Part shown: in pieces, positions 1 to 8,817 of the stretch
How positions within the stretch are numbered: the stretch's first letter is position 1
How the letters are laid out: every line of letters starts with the position of its first letter
Notes under the pieces: generated by a model
Seen by the model: the letters and a program-made list of their open reading frames with translations, nothing else
Told to the model about the DNA's origin: nothing
Database searches by the model: none
Source of the DNA: Litorivicinus sp.
GTDB lineage: Bacteria > Pseudomonadota > Gammaproteobacteria > Pseudomonadales > Litorivicinaceae
DNA length: 64,000 bases
Direction of reading: 5' to 3'
Assembly: GCA_028339155.1 (NCBI GenBank)
Contig: JAOLBK010000005.1
Coordinates: 62,001 to 126,000 of the forward strand
Program-made: the position numbers and the translations under genes

Positions 1-1
1 T

Positions 2-781
2 GCGGCACTTGCTTTCCGATTTTTCATTGTCGGCTTTGGTTTTTTTGCGGTTGCTTTGCTGTTTGGTGAGTTGCCCCAGTTTTCACGAGTGGGTCTTAGT
101 CATGGTGTTGTTACAGGACTTTTGTTCCATGGTTTTTATCTTGGAGGATGTTTTTATTCTTTCAGTGTAGGGGTTCCTGCAGCCGTTACTGCTTTGATTG
201 TTTGCCTTCAACCAATTCTTACAGCAATTTTCGCAGGCTTATTACTGGGTGAGCGAGTCACACTAAAAAACTGGATTGGTCTTTCGCTTGGATTTATTGG
301 TGCGGGTTGTGTTTTGGGAATTGATTTCGAGTCTGAGTTTGCCCTCAGTGGATTGATTGCTAGCGCAATCGCATTGGTCGCGATTACCGCTGGAACAATT
401 TGGCAAAAGAAATACTCAACAACGTTGCCAATGGCTACGAATAATGCAATTCAGGCAGGGGCCGCTTTTTTGTTCCATTACCTAGCAATGCTTCTGGTTG
501 AGGACGGTTCGATTCAATTTACCACTGATTTCATTCTGGCAATGAGTTGGCAGATCATTGCGGTCAGTTTCGGGGCATTTTCGATTTTGATGTATCTGAT
601 CAGTCAGAACTCAGCCAGTCAGACGTCTGCTTTATTTTTTTTGGTACCCCCTATTACAGCAGTCATCGGCTTTTTACTCCTTGATGAGGGTCTCAGTCTC
701 TTGGATATGATCGGATTTTCCGTTGCAAGTTGTGGCGTCTATCTAGCAACGCGAAAACCCAATCATGTTAAGGCAGAATAA
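2..781 (+). CDS. EamA/DMT-family transporter, cut by left window edge
   Basis: This is an inner-membrane transporter of the drug/metabolite (EamA, 10-TM) superfamily, probably an exporter of small metabolites. The frame is open from base 2 and the start lies outside the window, so 259 C-terminal residues are visible. They contain repeated hydrophobic segments covering the end of the first EamA repeat and the whole second repeat. The two signature phrases that end each repeat in this family are present: LQPILTAIFAGLLLGE in the first and VPPITAVIGFLLLDEG near the C-terminus. The end (ATRKPN...) is a short cytoplasmic tail. The substrate cannot be inferred. No terminator is seen after the stop. 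The family call is firm and the completeness is not assessable. Confidence 0.9.
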   Translation, partial: AALAFRFFIVGFGFFAVALLFGELPQFSRVGLSHGVVTGLLFHGFYLGGCFYSFSVGVPAAVTALIVCLQPILTAIFAGLLLGERVTLKNWIGLSLGFIGAGCVLGIDFESEFALSGLIASAIALVAITAGTIWQKKYSTTLPMATNNAIQAGAAFLFHYLAMLLVEDGSIQFTTDFILAMSWQIIAVSFGAFSILMYLISQNSASQTSALFFLVPPITAVIGFLLLDEGLSLLDMIGFSVASCGVYLATRKPNHVKAE

Positions 782-1125
782 TTGATGATTGCATCGATCG
801 AATGAGCGCATTCAGATTGAATTTTCGCTCAAATATTCACCTGATGAGGAATCAGGATCTTAACAACAAGCGGTTAAATGAACGCGCAATAGAATATATT
901 TCCCTGACCGTTACGCTACTGATGTTAACTTGGCCGTATCAGTCAGTTTGGACAGATACCTCGACCAAGGTTTCATCCTTTTCCGCCGCTCGCTAAGAAA
1001 TATTGTGCGGTTAACCGGACGTCCATTGGGGTCTCGGACGGCGTGACTAATTTGTTGCTCTACCTAGCCCTCTTCTTCGGGTAACATCTATTCTCCAGAA
1101 TCTTCACATTTCCTGTAAAAATATT
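782..1125. other. Intergenic stretch, no recognisable gene
   Basis: This is 344 bases between the EamA gene and the ABC exporter. A 64-codon open frame at 802-996 (+) has no ribosome binding site, no hydrophobic or motif pattern and a composition unlike its neighbours, so I do not call it. I see no terminator hairpin or convincing promoter. It presumably holds the promoter of the ABC exporter. Confidence 0.5.
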
Positions 1126-2922
1126 ATGAGTAAAGTTGCCCCGGAAAGTCGGGATAAAGGTGAATCCCTTCAACCACTGCGTTCATTGGTACCTTTTATT
1201 GCCCCCTACAAGGGGATTTTAGCACTTGCCATGGTGGCCCTACTCATCTCTTCAGCGGCGCTGCTGGCTATGCCAATGGCTGTCCGAAATGTGATTGACC
1301 AAGGGTTTTCTGTCGAGGATGCCGCTAACGTAGATCGTTATTTTTTCATCTTGCTGTTATTCGTCCTCGTCATCGGATTTTTCGGTGCGACGCGAGCCTG
1401 TCTCGTGAACTGGCTTGGGGAAAGAGTAGTCGCTGACCTGCGCAGCAAGGTCTTTGCTCATGTCATTTATATGGACCCTACATTCTTTGAAACGACAAAG
1501 ATCGGAGAAGTCTTATCGCGTCTTACAACGGATACAACTCTTATCCAATCTGTCTCCGGCGTTAGCATTTCGATTGTTCTAAGGTCATCGATTCAGTTTA
1601 TCGGCGGCTTGCTGTTGTTGGGTTACACCAACATTAAGTTAATGGGCATTCTACTACTCATCTTTCCATTGATTGTGCTGCCAATCATTGTCGTAGGGCG
1701 GTGGTTACGAAGGCTTTCACGCGATAGCCAAGACAGAATTGCAGATGCCAGCGGCCAGGCTGCCGAAATACTCGGGAACGCAGAAACTGTGCAGTCGTTC
1801 ACCGCAGAAAATCTTGAAATAGAGCGGTTTTCGGCTTCTATTCAGGAAAGCTTTCGAACCGCTGTCCGAAGAATTAAAGTGCGGGCTCTGTTAACGATGA
1901 TTGGGACAGTCAGCGTGTTTGGCGCATTGATCTTCGTGCTGTGGTTAGGGGCGAAAGAGGTGCTGGCAGGAACAATATCCGGTGGTGAACTCGGTCAATT
2001 TGTTTTGTATGCAATGTTTGTTGGTGTTGCTGCCGGATCCTTGAGTGAAGTCTGGGGTGAGGTCCAGCGAGCAGCCGGCGCGATGGAACGACTGACAGAG
2101 TTATTGCAGATGGAATCGAATATCCGGACGCCGGAAGTCCCGGTCGAGTTCCCCAGGCCTTGTAATGGCGCAGTTAGTTTTGAGCAGATAGATTTTGGCT
2201 ATCCATCCCGAAAAAATGAGTTAGCTATTAGAAATTTTTCTCTTAATATTGAGCCGGGGGAACACGTTGCGTTTGTTGGGCCTTCAGGTGCAGGTAAAAG
2301 TACTATATTTCAACTATTACTTAGGTTTTACGACCCTCAGTTGGGTCGGATTTGTATTGATGGTATAAACATCAATCTTGCCGATCCTAAGGACATCAGA
2401 TCCGCCATGGCGATGGTTCCTCAAGATTGCGTGATCTTTGGCGCTAGCGTGGCGGAGAACATCCGTTTTGGTCGTCCAAGTGTGACCGATACGCAAGTCA
2501 TTGAAGCAGCTAAGGCAGCGTCGGCTCATGATTTTATTAGTCAGCTTCCCGATGGATATAAGACCTATTTGGGAGAGAAGGGCGCCAGATTATCCGGCGG
2601 CCAGAAACAGCGAGTAGCGATTGCTCGTGCAATTCTTGCGGACCCAGCCATTTTGCTGCTCGATGAGGCTACTAGCGCTCTGGATGCGGAAAGTGAGCGC
2701 TTAGTTCAATCCGCGTTAGATACATTGCAGAAGAACAGAACCACCCTGGTCATTGCTCACCGACTTGCAACAGTACTTCAGGCCGATAAAATAGTGGTCC
2801 TGAACTCCGGTAGAATCCTTGATGTAGGGAGGCATAGTGAGCTTGTGACCCGCAATGCAATCTATGCACGGATGGTCGAGTTACAGTTCGGAGAACTTGC
2901 CATCCCTACAATAGTGCAATAG
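1126..2922 (+). CDS. ABC exporter, fused permease-ATPase (MsbA/ABCB type)
   Basis: This half-size ABC exporter (598 aa) should act as a homodimer in the inner membrane, exporting a lipid, peptide or hydrophobic compound. Residues about 25-330 form the six-helix exporter transmembrane domain. The ATPase domain follows, with Walker A GPSGAGKST near residue 385, Q-loop MVPQD, signature LSGGQKQR near 489, Walker B ILLLDEATSAL near 510 and switch His IAHRLAT near 543. The length is normal for MsbA-like proteins. All catalytic residues are present, so it should be active. It stands alone, with no accessory membrane-fusion gene, and decayed sequence follows it. A lipid A flippase role is possible, but a general ABCB-type exporter fits equally well. 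Confidence 0.93.
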   Translation: MSKVAPESRDKGESLQPLRSLVPFIAPYKGILALAMVALLISSAALLAMPMAVRNVIDQGFSVEDAANVDRYFFILLLFVLVIGFFGATRACLVNWLGERVVADLRSKVFAHVIYMDPTFFETTKIGEVLSRLTTDTTLIQSVSGVSISIVLRSSIQFIGGLLLLGYTNIKLMGILLLIFPLIVLPIIVVGRWLRRLSRDSQDRIADASGQAAEILGNAETVQSFTAENLEIERFSASIQESFRTAVRRIKVRALLTMIGTVSVFGALIFVLWLGAKEVLAGTISGGELGQFVLYAMFVGVAAGSLSEVWGEVQRAAGAMERLTELLQMESNIRTPEVPVEFPRPCNGAVSFEQIDFGYPSRKNELAIRNFSLNIEPGEHVAFVGPSGAGKSTIFQLLLRFYDPQLGRICIDGININLADPKDIRSAMAMVPQDCVIFGASVAENIRFGRPSVTDTQVIEAAKAASAHDFISQLPDGYKTYLGEKGARLSGGQKQRVAIARAILADPAILLLDEATSALDAESERLVQSALDTLQKNRTTLVIAHRLATVLQADKIVVLNSGRILDVGRHSELVTRNAIYARMVELQFGELAIPTIVQ

Positions 2923-3495
2923 GTAATGTCTGATAGGTTTGTGTCTTTGGCTGAGCTTGAGTTTGGTATTTCTCCATCAGACTGGGCGCTCCAGCATTTT
3001 TAGTGTGATGCGGTTTGTAACCCTTGCCTCGAGCTTTTGCTAAGTAAGAGATGTGGTTGAAGGCCTCGCAGATTTTGTCATGGTCGTCTCTGTGGAAGTG
3101 ATGATGCTTCGAGATGCAGTAACCAGTGCCTCGCAGATCTGCCCGAATCTTTTTTCTTCTTGATGAATATAAAAGGGATTCCTGATCTTGTTACCGTTGA
3201 TCATCAACACTAAGTGGTAGTGCTATTGGCTTTGTTGATCTCTCCGACCGAGAGGTGTCTAAATTAAGTTTTAAAAAATATTAATTTAATGTTGGAAAGA
3301 TCCTCATACTTTTAATGTGATGAGATATTTCTGGTCTCATTGCTAATAGATTTTCGCGAGTGCGCCAACGATTCCTGAAATCGTTAACATACTGACCGCG
3401 GTGGAAACCAAAATGGCCACTGAGATTCGTTGATCAATAACGCAAGCTTTTATGGAGTCTTTGAACGACGATTGACAAGTCTGAAAATTGATTGC
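2923..3495. other. Decayed intergenic region with gene remnants
   Basis: These 573 bases lack an intact gene. On the minus strand, bases about 3160 down to 2942 read without stops, giving a peptide that includes HISYLAKARGKGYKPHH. A Ser-Tyr-Leu-Ala-Lys motif followed by basic residues is reminiscent of the inovirus Gp2 / YagK-YfjJ C-terminal family, but no start codon is available and an apparent upstream continuation lies in another frame. Bases 3343-3431 are a fragment of an AEC transporter gene, listed separately. The rest is AT-rich with no recognisable feature. Confidence 0.5.
3343..3431 (-). pseudogene. 3'-terminal fragment of an AEC transporter gene
   Basis: Bases 3356-3431 match 5859-5934, the end of the intact AEC gene, over 76 bp with four mismatches. 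Translated on the minus strand the fragment reads RISVAILVSTAVSMLTISGI and then VGALAKIY before a TAG stop at 3343-3345, in frame with the intact protein's C-terminus. The four changes are conservative or silent, so it looks like the tail of a diverged paralogue and not a random repeat. Upstream of 3431 the similarity fades within a few codons. The FG-GAP/cadherin gene lies between the fragment and the intact AEC gene. Confidence 0.8.
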
Positions 3496-5757
3496 TTAAA
3501 CAATATCGAAGGTCGCCGACAGATCAATATCGCCACGCTGAATTAACGTGTAGTCATCGATTGTTTCTGGGCCGAGCGTTGTGATTTCAGATAAAGAAAC
3601 GTCAATCAATGAACAGTTCTTGATCGGGTCTAAGCCAACAATATGCTTCAGTACACTCACCGCATCACTGATGTTAACTGCGTTATCCATGTTTGCGTCA
3701 GCCGCTAAGACGTTCACACCTGTCAGTGTCTGCAGACCGACAATATGCTTCAGTACACTCACCGCATCACTGATGTTGATGCCATCATCATAACTGGTCG
3801 ATACCATCTCAATGTGATCGAACGAGACTGTTGACGCTAAGATTCCTAACGTTCCATTGGATACATCGACCGAAACGTTGTTCGCATCTGCAATCGACAA
3901 AACAATGGATTGATCCTTTATCACCAAGGTTGTCGATGTCGAATCCACATATCCAATTGTGATCTGCTGATCAACATCGGCCACGTTTAATGTGACGCCG
4001 ATCGTATCGGTCAGTTCGCCATCGGATGCCGTGACCGTAAAAGCATATTGATTCTTGTTTTCATAATCCGCAGGCGCGTTGAGAGTTACTGCACCAGACG
4101 CGGAATCAATGGTTAATAAAGACGCATCGGTTCCTGACAAAGAGTATGCAAGCGTATCTCCATCCACATCCGATGCAGAGGCGGTATAAACAACGGTAGA
4201 GGCACCGGTAGTTTTAGCAATCACGACCGAAACAACTGGAGATGCAAAAGCAGGCTCCTCATCCACATCCGTGATATCGAGAATGACCTCGAGGCTGTCT
4301 GTCAGTGATCCATCCGATGCTGTGACAGTAAATTGATACTGATCCTTGGCTTCGTAGTCTGCAGAAGCCTTGAGCTTAACCGCACCCGTTGAGGCATCAA
4401 TCGTCACAGATGAGTAGTCGGTTCCAGATAAGCTGTACACCAGCGTATCGCCATCCATGTCTGATGCTGACGCTGTATATACAGAGTTGGATACAGCAGA
4501 GTTTTCAGCGACAGTGGCGGACGCCGCTGAAGATGCAAAAGCAGGCGCCTCATTTACATCCGTGATATTGAGTGAGATTTTATCTATAAATAAAGCACTT
4601 TCGTTCAAGCCGGTACCATTGATATAAACGTTTACTAATTCTTGAGTTGATTCTATAAACGTAATGCCCAATGAGGTCGGTAATTCACTGTATTCAAAAA
4701 AAGTACCATTAGCATTGTTGATGTATAAGTAATCTGATTGTTGTGTGGAAATTAAAAAGTCTATGCGTAAATCATCATTTATATGGCCCAAATTGATGTT
4801 TACCGGCCATGTCTCATAACGTAATTCTTTGCCTGTAATTGACAGCGTTTCATCGATAAAATTACCGTCTGGCTGCTGGATTAGCAGTTGAATGCCACCG
4901 CCTTCATAAAACGGATCTAGAGGAGTTTGAGCTAATATTAAATCACTAAGGCCGTCTTGATTCAGGTCAATACTCTCGATGTCAACCGTGTGACTATTTC
5001 CATCTCCGAATACACCGGCAGGAAGTATAGTTTCTTGATTGTTAAATTGGCTGTCAGACTCCGAATTAGAACTCCCCCAAAAAATCACATCCCCTTTGGA
5101 AAAACTCCCGATAATTAGGTCTTCTTTTTCATCACCATTTAAATCTGTAAGTAGGCTTGAAACAGGTCTATAGCCTACTGAGAAAGCCTCGGTTCCAATA
5201 GAATTAGGTAAATCAGCAGCGTTAAATCCGTTTGATGCACCAAGAAGTAAGGATGGGGTTGTAAGAGCAGAGCTCCAGATATTTCCCATAAACAGATCCG
5301 AGAAACCGTCATCGTTCAAATCAGCAACTGCGAGTGAATGTGTGAAAGCGGCTTCGTCAGGCAACAGATCAGATTTGTCTACCCAAGTATTTTGACCTGT
5401 ATTCTGCCAATAAATTGAAGTCTCACCAGGAAATGGACTTCTATCATAACCGTGCCCAGCAATAACTATATCGGTAAAGCCATCGCCGTTGAAATCGGCA
5501 GAAACTATTCTCCTAGGGTGAGTTAACCCATCAGACGGATTTTCAATTATCTGTTCTTCAAAAGCGCCACTAGTTGTTTGAATGAATAGTCGGGGGTAGA
5601 ACTTTTGATAATCAAGTATTCCAATTCCGACTATAACGTCGAGCAGGTTATCCCCGTTGACATCATATACATCAGAAAATAAAAAATTATCCCAAGTCAG
5701 AGGAGAAGATCCGTCAACGAACAAATTTTCTGTCACTGATTCTGTCGTAAAACTCAT
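3496..5757 (-). CDS. FG-GAP / cadherin-like / dockerin-like repeat protein
   Basis: This 753-aa protein is built from calcium-binding repeats. Residues about 25-330 carry at least five FG-GAP/VCBS-type repeats with the D-x-N-x-D-x-x-x-D core (VNGDNLLD, FNGDGFTD, LNDDGFSD, LNGDEKED, LNQDGLSD). Two cadherin-like modules of about 100 residues start near 400 and 500 (NEAPAF, then DADGDTL-like DMDGDTLVYS and DVDGDTLAYS). The C-terminal part, about 650-715, has two copies of INISDAVSVLKHIVGL, a dockerin type I-like EF-hand pair. It is probably a surface or secreted adhesin or carbohydrate-associated protein. No N-terminal signal peptide is visible (MSFTTESVTENLF), so export would need a C-terminal signal or another start. 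Composition and flanking debris suggest acquisition by transfer. Confidence 0.85.
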   Translation of the reverse strand: MSFTTESVTENLFVDGSSPLTWDNFLFSDVYDVNGDNLLDVIVGIGILDYQKFYPRLFIQTTSGAFEEQIIENPSDGLTHPRRIVSADFNGDGFTDIVIAGHGYDRSPFPGETSIYWQNTGQNTWVDKSDLLPDEAAFTHSLAVADLNDDGFSDLFMGNIWSSALTTPSLLLGASNGFNAADLPNSIGTEAFSVGYRPVSSLLTDLNGDEKEDLIIGSFSKGDVIFWGSSNSESDSQFNNQETILPAGVFGDGNSHTVDIESIDLNQDGLSDLILAQTPLDPFYEGGGIQLLIQQPDGNFIDETLSITGKELRYETWPVNINLGHINDDLRIDFLISTQQSDYLYINNANGTFFEYSELPTSLGITFIESTQELVNVYINGTGLNESALFIDKISLNITDVNEAPAFASSAASATVAENSAVSNSVYTASASDMDGDTLVYSLSGTDYSSVTIDASTGAVKLKASADYEAKDQYQFTVTASDGSLTDSLEVILDITDVDEEPAFASPVVSVVIAKTTGASTVVYTASASDVDGDTLAYSLSGTDASLLTIDSASGAVTLNAPADYENKNQYAFTVTASDGELTDTIGVTLNVADVDQQITIGYVDSTSTTLVIKDQSIVLSIADANNVSVDVSNGTLGILASTVSFDHIEMVSTSYDDGINISDAVSVLKHIVGLQTLTGVNVLAADANMDNAVNISDAVSVLKHIVGLDPIKNCSLIDVSLSEITTLGPETIDDYTLIQRGDIDLSATFDIV
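3638..3777. repeat. Two 38-bp identical direct repeats inside the dockerin-like region
   Basis: Bases 3638-3675 and 3740-3777 are identical 38-bp copies, 102 bp apart, encoding the two dockerin-like helices. Identity at third codon positions points to recent internal duplication or gene conversion. Confidence 0.9.
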
Positions 5758-5845
5758 AGCTCTTAGTCCGCTAAATTGAGGAGCATATTAGCCCTCGGTC
5801 GTTGAGCCTCAAAGCCATTTTGACGAGATTTTTTAGGATTTATTG

Positions 5846-6778
5846 TCAGTAAGTGCTTGCGAGTGCTCCAACGATTCCTGAAATCGTTAAAATACTGACC
5901 GCGGTGGAAATCAAAATGGCCACTGAAATTCGTTCAGACTTGATCCCGTAATGGGTTGCGATCATGTAAACGTTGCCCGCAACAGGCATCGATGCACAAG
6001 TGATCATGACGGCCGATGCAAATGGGTCAAGTTGGAAAATAAATAGGGCGGCGATTGCAACGAGTATCGGGTGAAGTACGAGCTTATTAACCGAAAGCAT
6101 GGCAGGGATTGCCGGTCGGTTTGACGAAGCAAATGCCATTGATGCGCCAATCGCAAATAAGGCGCCCGGCGTGGATGCGCCGCCAAGAATAGTCATAAAT
6201 TGATTCAATAAATCAGGAACTGGCAACTTCAGTCCTGCCCATGCAAGTCCCGAGCAAATCGAGAGAACCATCGGATTTTTCAGTAAACCCTGGCCAATCG
6301 TCGTAAACAGTCTGAGGCTTAATTTTCCTTCTCTGTGTCCCACAATCAGGATAACGATCAGCGGCCCAAAAAATACCAGATCAATGATCAGTACCATGAT
6401 CACGTAACCGATGGCCTGTTGCCCCAGTAACACAGGGATCATTGCGAGTCCCATCCATCCCATATTACCGATCACAGAACATTGTGCCTCGATTACGGAT
6501 TGTTCAAAGGACTCGCCGCGGAAGTGAGCGATGAGACCAGAGAGTATGTATAAGCTCAATCCTCCAGCCAAGTAAGCCAGCATGAAACGTGATTCAAGTG
6601 CTTCGTTTAAAGATAAGTTGGATGCGAATTTGAAGAGCATTGCAGACAGAGCAAAATAAAAAACAAACTTAGTGAGCGCGGCCGTTGCATCGCGACTGAA
6701 AAGCCCAGTTCGCGCGGCGCCGTACCCTAATCCGATGAGTGAAAAAAACGGGAGCGTATTGAGAAAGATTGTAAGCAT
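5846..6778 (-). CDS. AEC (auxin efflux carrier) family transporter
   Basis: This inner-membrane carrier of the AEC/BART superfamily (310 aa from the chosen start) has about ten hydrophobic segments. The family members exporting or importing dicarboxylates such as malonate or malate (MdcF-like) are the closest in style. I chose the ATG at 6778 (MLTIFLNTLPFFSLIGLGYG) because it matches the family N-terminus and has GGA upstream; the frame stays open to 6913 and an ATG 12 codons earlier is an alternative. Gly/Pro-rich broken helices (GASMAFAS, MPVAGNVY) are typical. The C-terminal codons are duplicated at 3343-3431. A thiamine-diphosphate enzyme lies upstream on the same strand, so the substrate may be a keto- or dicarboxylic acid, which is inference only. 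Confidence 0.88.
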   Translation of the reverse strand: MLTIFLNTLPFFSLIGLGYGAARTGLFSRDATAALTKFVFYFALSAMLFKFASNLSLNEALESRFMLAYLAGGLSLYILSGLIAHFRGESFEQSVIEAQCSVIGNMGWMGLAMIPVLLGQQAIGYVIMVLIIDLVFFGPLIVILIVGHREGKLSLRLFTTIGQGLLKNPMVLSICSGLAWAGLKLPVPDLLNQFMTILGGASTPGALFAIGASMAFASSNRPAIPAMLSVNKLVLHPILVAIAALFIFQLDPFASAVMITCASMPVAGNVYMIATHYGIKSERISVAILISTAVSILTISGIVGALASTY

Positions 6779-6973
6779 GCTATGTCCAACGTAAATGACG
6801 GCGGGATTATGCATGAAATTTCCACGAGATAGCGTATTCAGAACCAATTTCTGGGCATAAAAGGTGTTGCGGAGTCGAAAATAAAAAAGCCCAGGTGCTT
6901 TGAGGCTACCCAAGCTCTTTATTGAAGCTGCGAATTTTAGTCAATTCGCATTAGTTTCTAATGTTTTAGATGA

Positions 6974-8722
6974 TCATCTGTGAGCAACCACAATATCAAC
7001 AAGTGCTGGTTTTCCTGATTTTACGACAGCAATTGCGCGTTTAAGGGCAGCAGCAATCTTACTGGGATCCTCGATTGGTCCTTCCCCATGCATCCCCATC
7101 GATTGTGCGAGCGTTGCAAAATCAGGTTCTGGGCCAAAAATATCCATTCCGATGTGTGCTTTTTCGACATCCGTGCCACGAAGGTGAGCCATCCGCTCTT
7201 GATGCTCCCAGTCATTGTAATAAGCCCGGTTGTTACACATCACAATCAGGATTGGGATTTCGTGCTTGGCCGCAGTCCACAGTGCGCCTGCGTCGTACAT
7301 TAAGTCACCGTCTGGCTGAAAGTTCAGAACGAGCTTGTCTGTGCCTCGATAGGCGAGAGCGACTCCGAGCGACATACCGATTTGCGTTGAAGTTCCAAGA
7401 GAGCGCCCTGGATGTCGGTACGGCTTGTCGAAATTCCAAAGTTTTCTGGCCCATTCCCGCGCAGTTCCGACCGCTAACACCCAATCTTCGTCACGGATAA
7501 CTTCTCCTGTGATCGTGACGAGTTCTGCATAACTAATTGGGTCTGATCCAAGCTTTGCCTCTGCCTGCTTTTTCCAGCCAGCGAAGAGTTCATGGTGCCT
7601 TGCTGCGAATTTCTCAGATCTCTTATCACGGTTTTTGACGAGGCTAGAGTCTTCTTTGAGTCGAGCATTTGCGATCTTTGTCATTTCAGGCATTGATATT
7701 CTGGGGTCACCCATAGCGATGTGTTTCTTTGGTTGGTAGCGACCGTAATCGAATGCCCAGGCCGATATTTCGAGCTCAGCAAATCCGAGCTCCATCCAAA
7801 CGCAGTCGTCTGGCACATGTGAGGTGACTTCACGAGTGGTCGAGATCAGTTTATGAGTGGGCTTTTCCCAGTCCCGAACATCAATCCCTAAAATGACGTC
7901 TGCATCCTTCAGTGAATCGTGATCAAGTGAAATGCATAAGGGGTGTTGGTTTGGAAACGCCAAAGAATTATTGATATCCCAAACGCCACAACCAAGGGCC
8001 TCAGCAAGTTCGACGAGTTTTTCGAAGTTTCCTTCCTGACGACCAATGTAGTCGACCAAGATGATTGGATGTTTTGCATTGAGAATGACGTCAACCATCT
8101 CAGCAAGCTTGTCTGGATCCGCACCCATTGGGGAGGGCGCTTTCTGCATATCGGGTGGTGGCATATCGAGATCAGCGGTGAGCTTTTCTTCTTGGAGCCA
8201 AGCGTCGTAGCACATATAAATTGGGCCAGCAGGCTCAGTAACCATCGCACTGTATGCCCTCATAAAGCTTTCGGGAACCCCTTCAATCGCGTGGGGCTGG
8301 TAGTCCCACTTAGTGTAGTTACGCATTGCTTCGCCCTGAACCAATGCTGAATGAGACCAGTCAATGTGAGGGCGTCGTTTGCCTTCATGCATTGGACCTG
8401 TGGCCCCCATAATAAAGATTGGTGCACGGTCGATGTAGGCATAATAAACAGCCATTTGGGCATGTAGCATACCGACTAGGTTGTGCAGAATGACGCCCAT
8501 TGGCTTACCAGTGGCGCGTGCGTAACCATGCGCAATTTGCACAGCAATTTCTTCATGCTGGCAGACCATGAGCTCAGGGTTATTTTCACCATAGTTGACG
8601 ATTGAGTCATGCAGTCCGCGAAAACTTGCACCAGGATTCATTGAGATATGTTTGATATCGTATTGCTTCAGCAAATCAACGATGACGTCTGACTGGTATT
8701 TTTCGTAGGTATTTCTGTTCAT
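6974..8722 (-). CDS. Thiamine-diphosphate-dependent enzyme, acetolactate synthase/decarboxylase type
   Basis: This 582-aa protein has the three-domain fold of ThDP enzymes such as acetolactate synthase, benzoylformate decarboxylase and oxalyl-CoA decarboxylase. The cofactor-activating Glu is E57 in QHEEIA. The ThDP/Mg motif begins GDLMYDAG near residue 470 and ends at the Asn-Asn pair MCNN. These show it can bind cofactor; the substrate is most likely a 2-oxo acid. An ATG at 8722 with GGAG seven to ten bases upstream sets the start. A ring of His and Trp near residues 118-150 (HIDWSHSALV) is not typical of IlvB, and no small regulatory subunit gene follows, so valine/isoleucine synthesis is unlikely. 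Its neighbours are transporters (AEC and MFS). Confidence 0.85.
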   Translation of the reverse strand: MNRNTYEKYQSDVIVDLLKQYDIKHISMNPGASFRGLHDSIVNYGENNPELMVCQHEEIAVQIAHGYARATGKPMGVILHNLVGMLHAQMAVYYAYIDRAPIFIMGATGPMHEGKRRPHIDWSHSALVQGEAMRNYTKWDYQPHAIEGVPESFMRAYSAMVTEPAGPIYMCYDAWLQEEKLTADLDMPPPDMQKAPSPMGADPDKLAEMVDVILNAKHPIILVDYIGRQEGNFEKLVELAEALGCGVWDINNSLAFPNQHPLCISLDHDSLKDADVILGIDVRDWEKPTHKLISTTREVTSHVPDDCVWMELGFAELEISAWAFDYGRYQPKKHIAMGDPRISMPEMTKIANARLKEDSSLVKNRDKRSEKFAARHHELFAGWKKQAEAKLGSDPISYAELVTITGEVIRDEDWVLAVGTAREWARKLWNFDKPYRHPGRSLGTSTQIGMSLGVALAYRGTDKLVLNFQPDGDLMYDAGALWTAAKHEIPILIVMCNNRAYYNDWEHQERMAHLRGTDVEKAHIGMDIFGPEPDFATLAQSMGMHGEGPIEDPSKIAAALKRAIAVVKSGKPALVDIVVAHR

Positions 8723-8817
8723 GACGACTCCAAATTTCTTATTAAGTTTTCGGACTATGACGGGCTAACGCTGTCGTGACGACTAATAATTTGAAATGGC
8801 CCAACTACGAATTTTTA

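Noticed and set aside
802-996. 64-codon open frame after the first EamA gene
   Set aside because: No RBS, no recognisable motif and no hydrophobic pattern; it looks like chance.
3638-3777. 38-bp direct repeats as a CRISPR-like array
   Set aside because: Only two copies, inside a coding frame, and they encode the dockerin-like helix pair.
3356-5934. 76-bp repeats as attachment sites or transposon target-site duplications
   Set aside because: The repeats encode a protein end in frame with conservative changes; no integrase or transposase lies between them.
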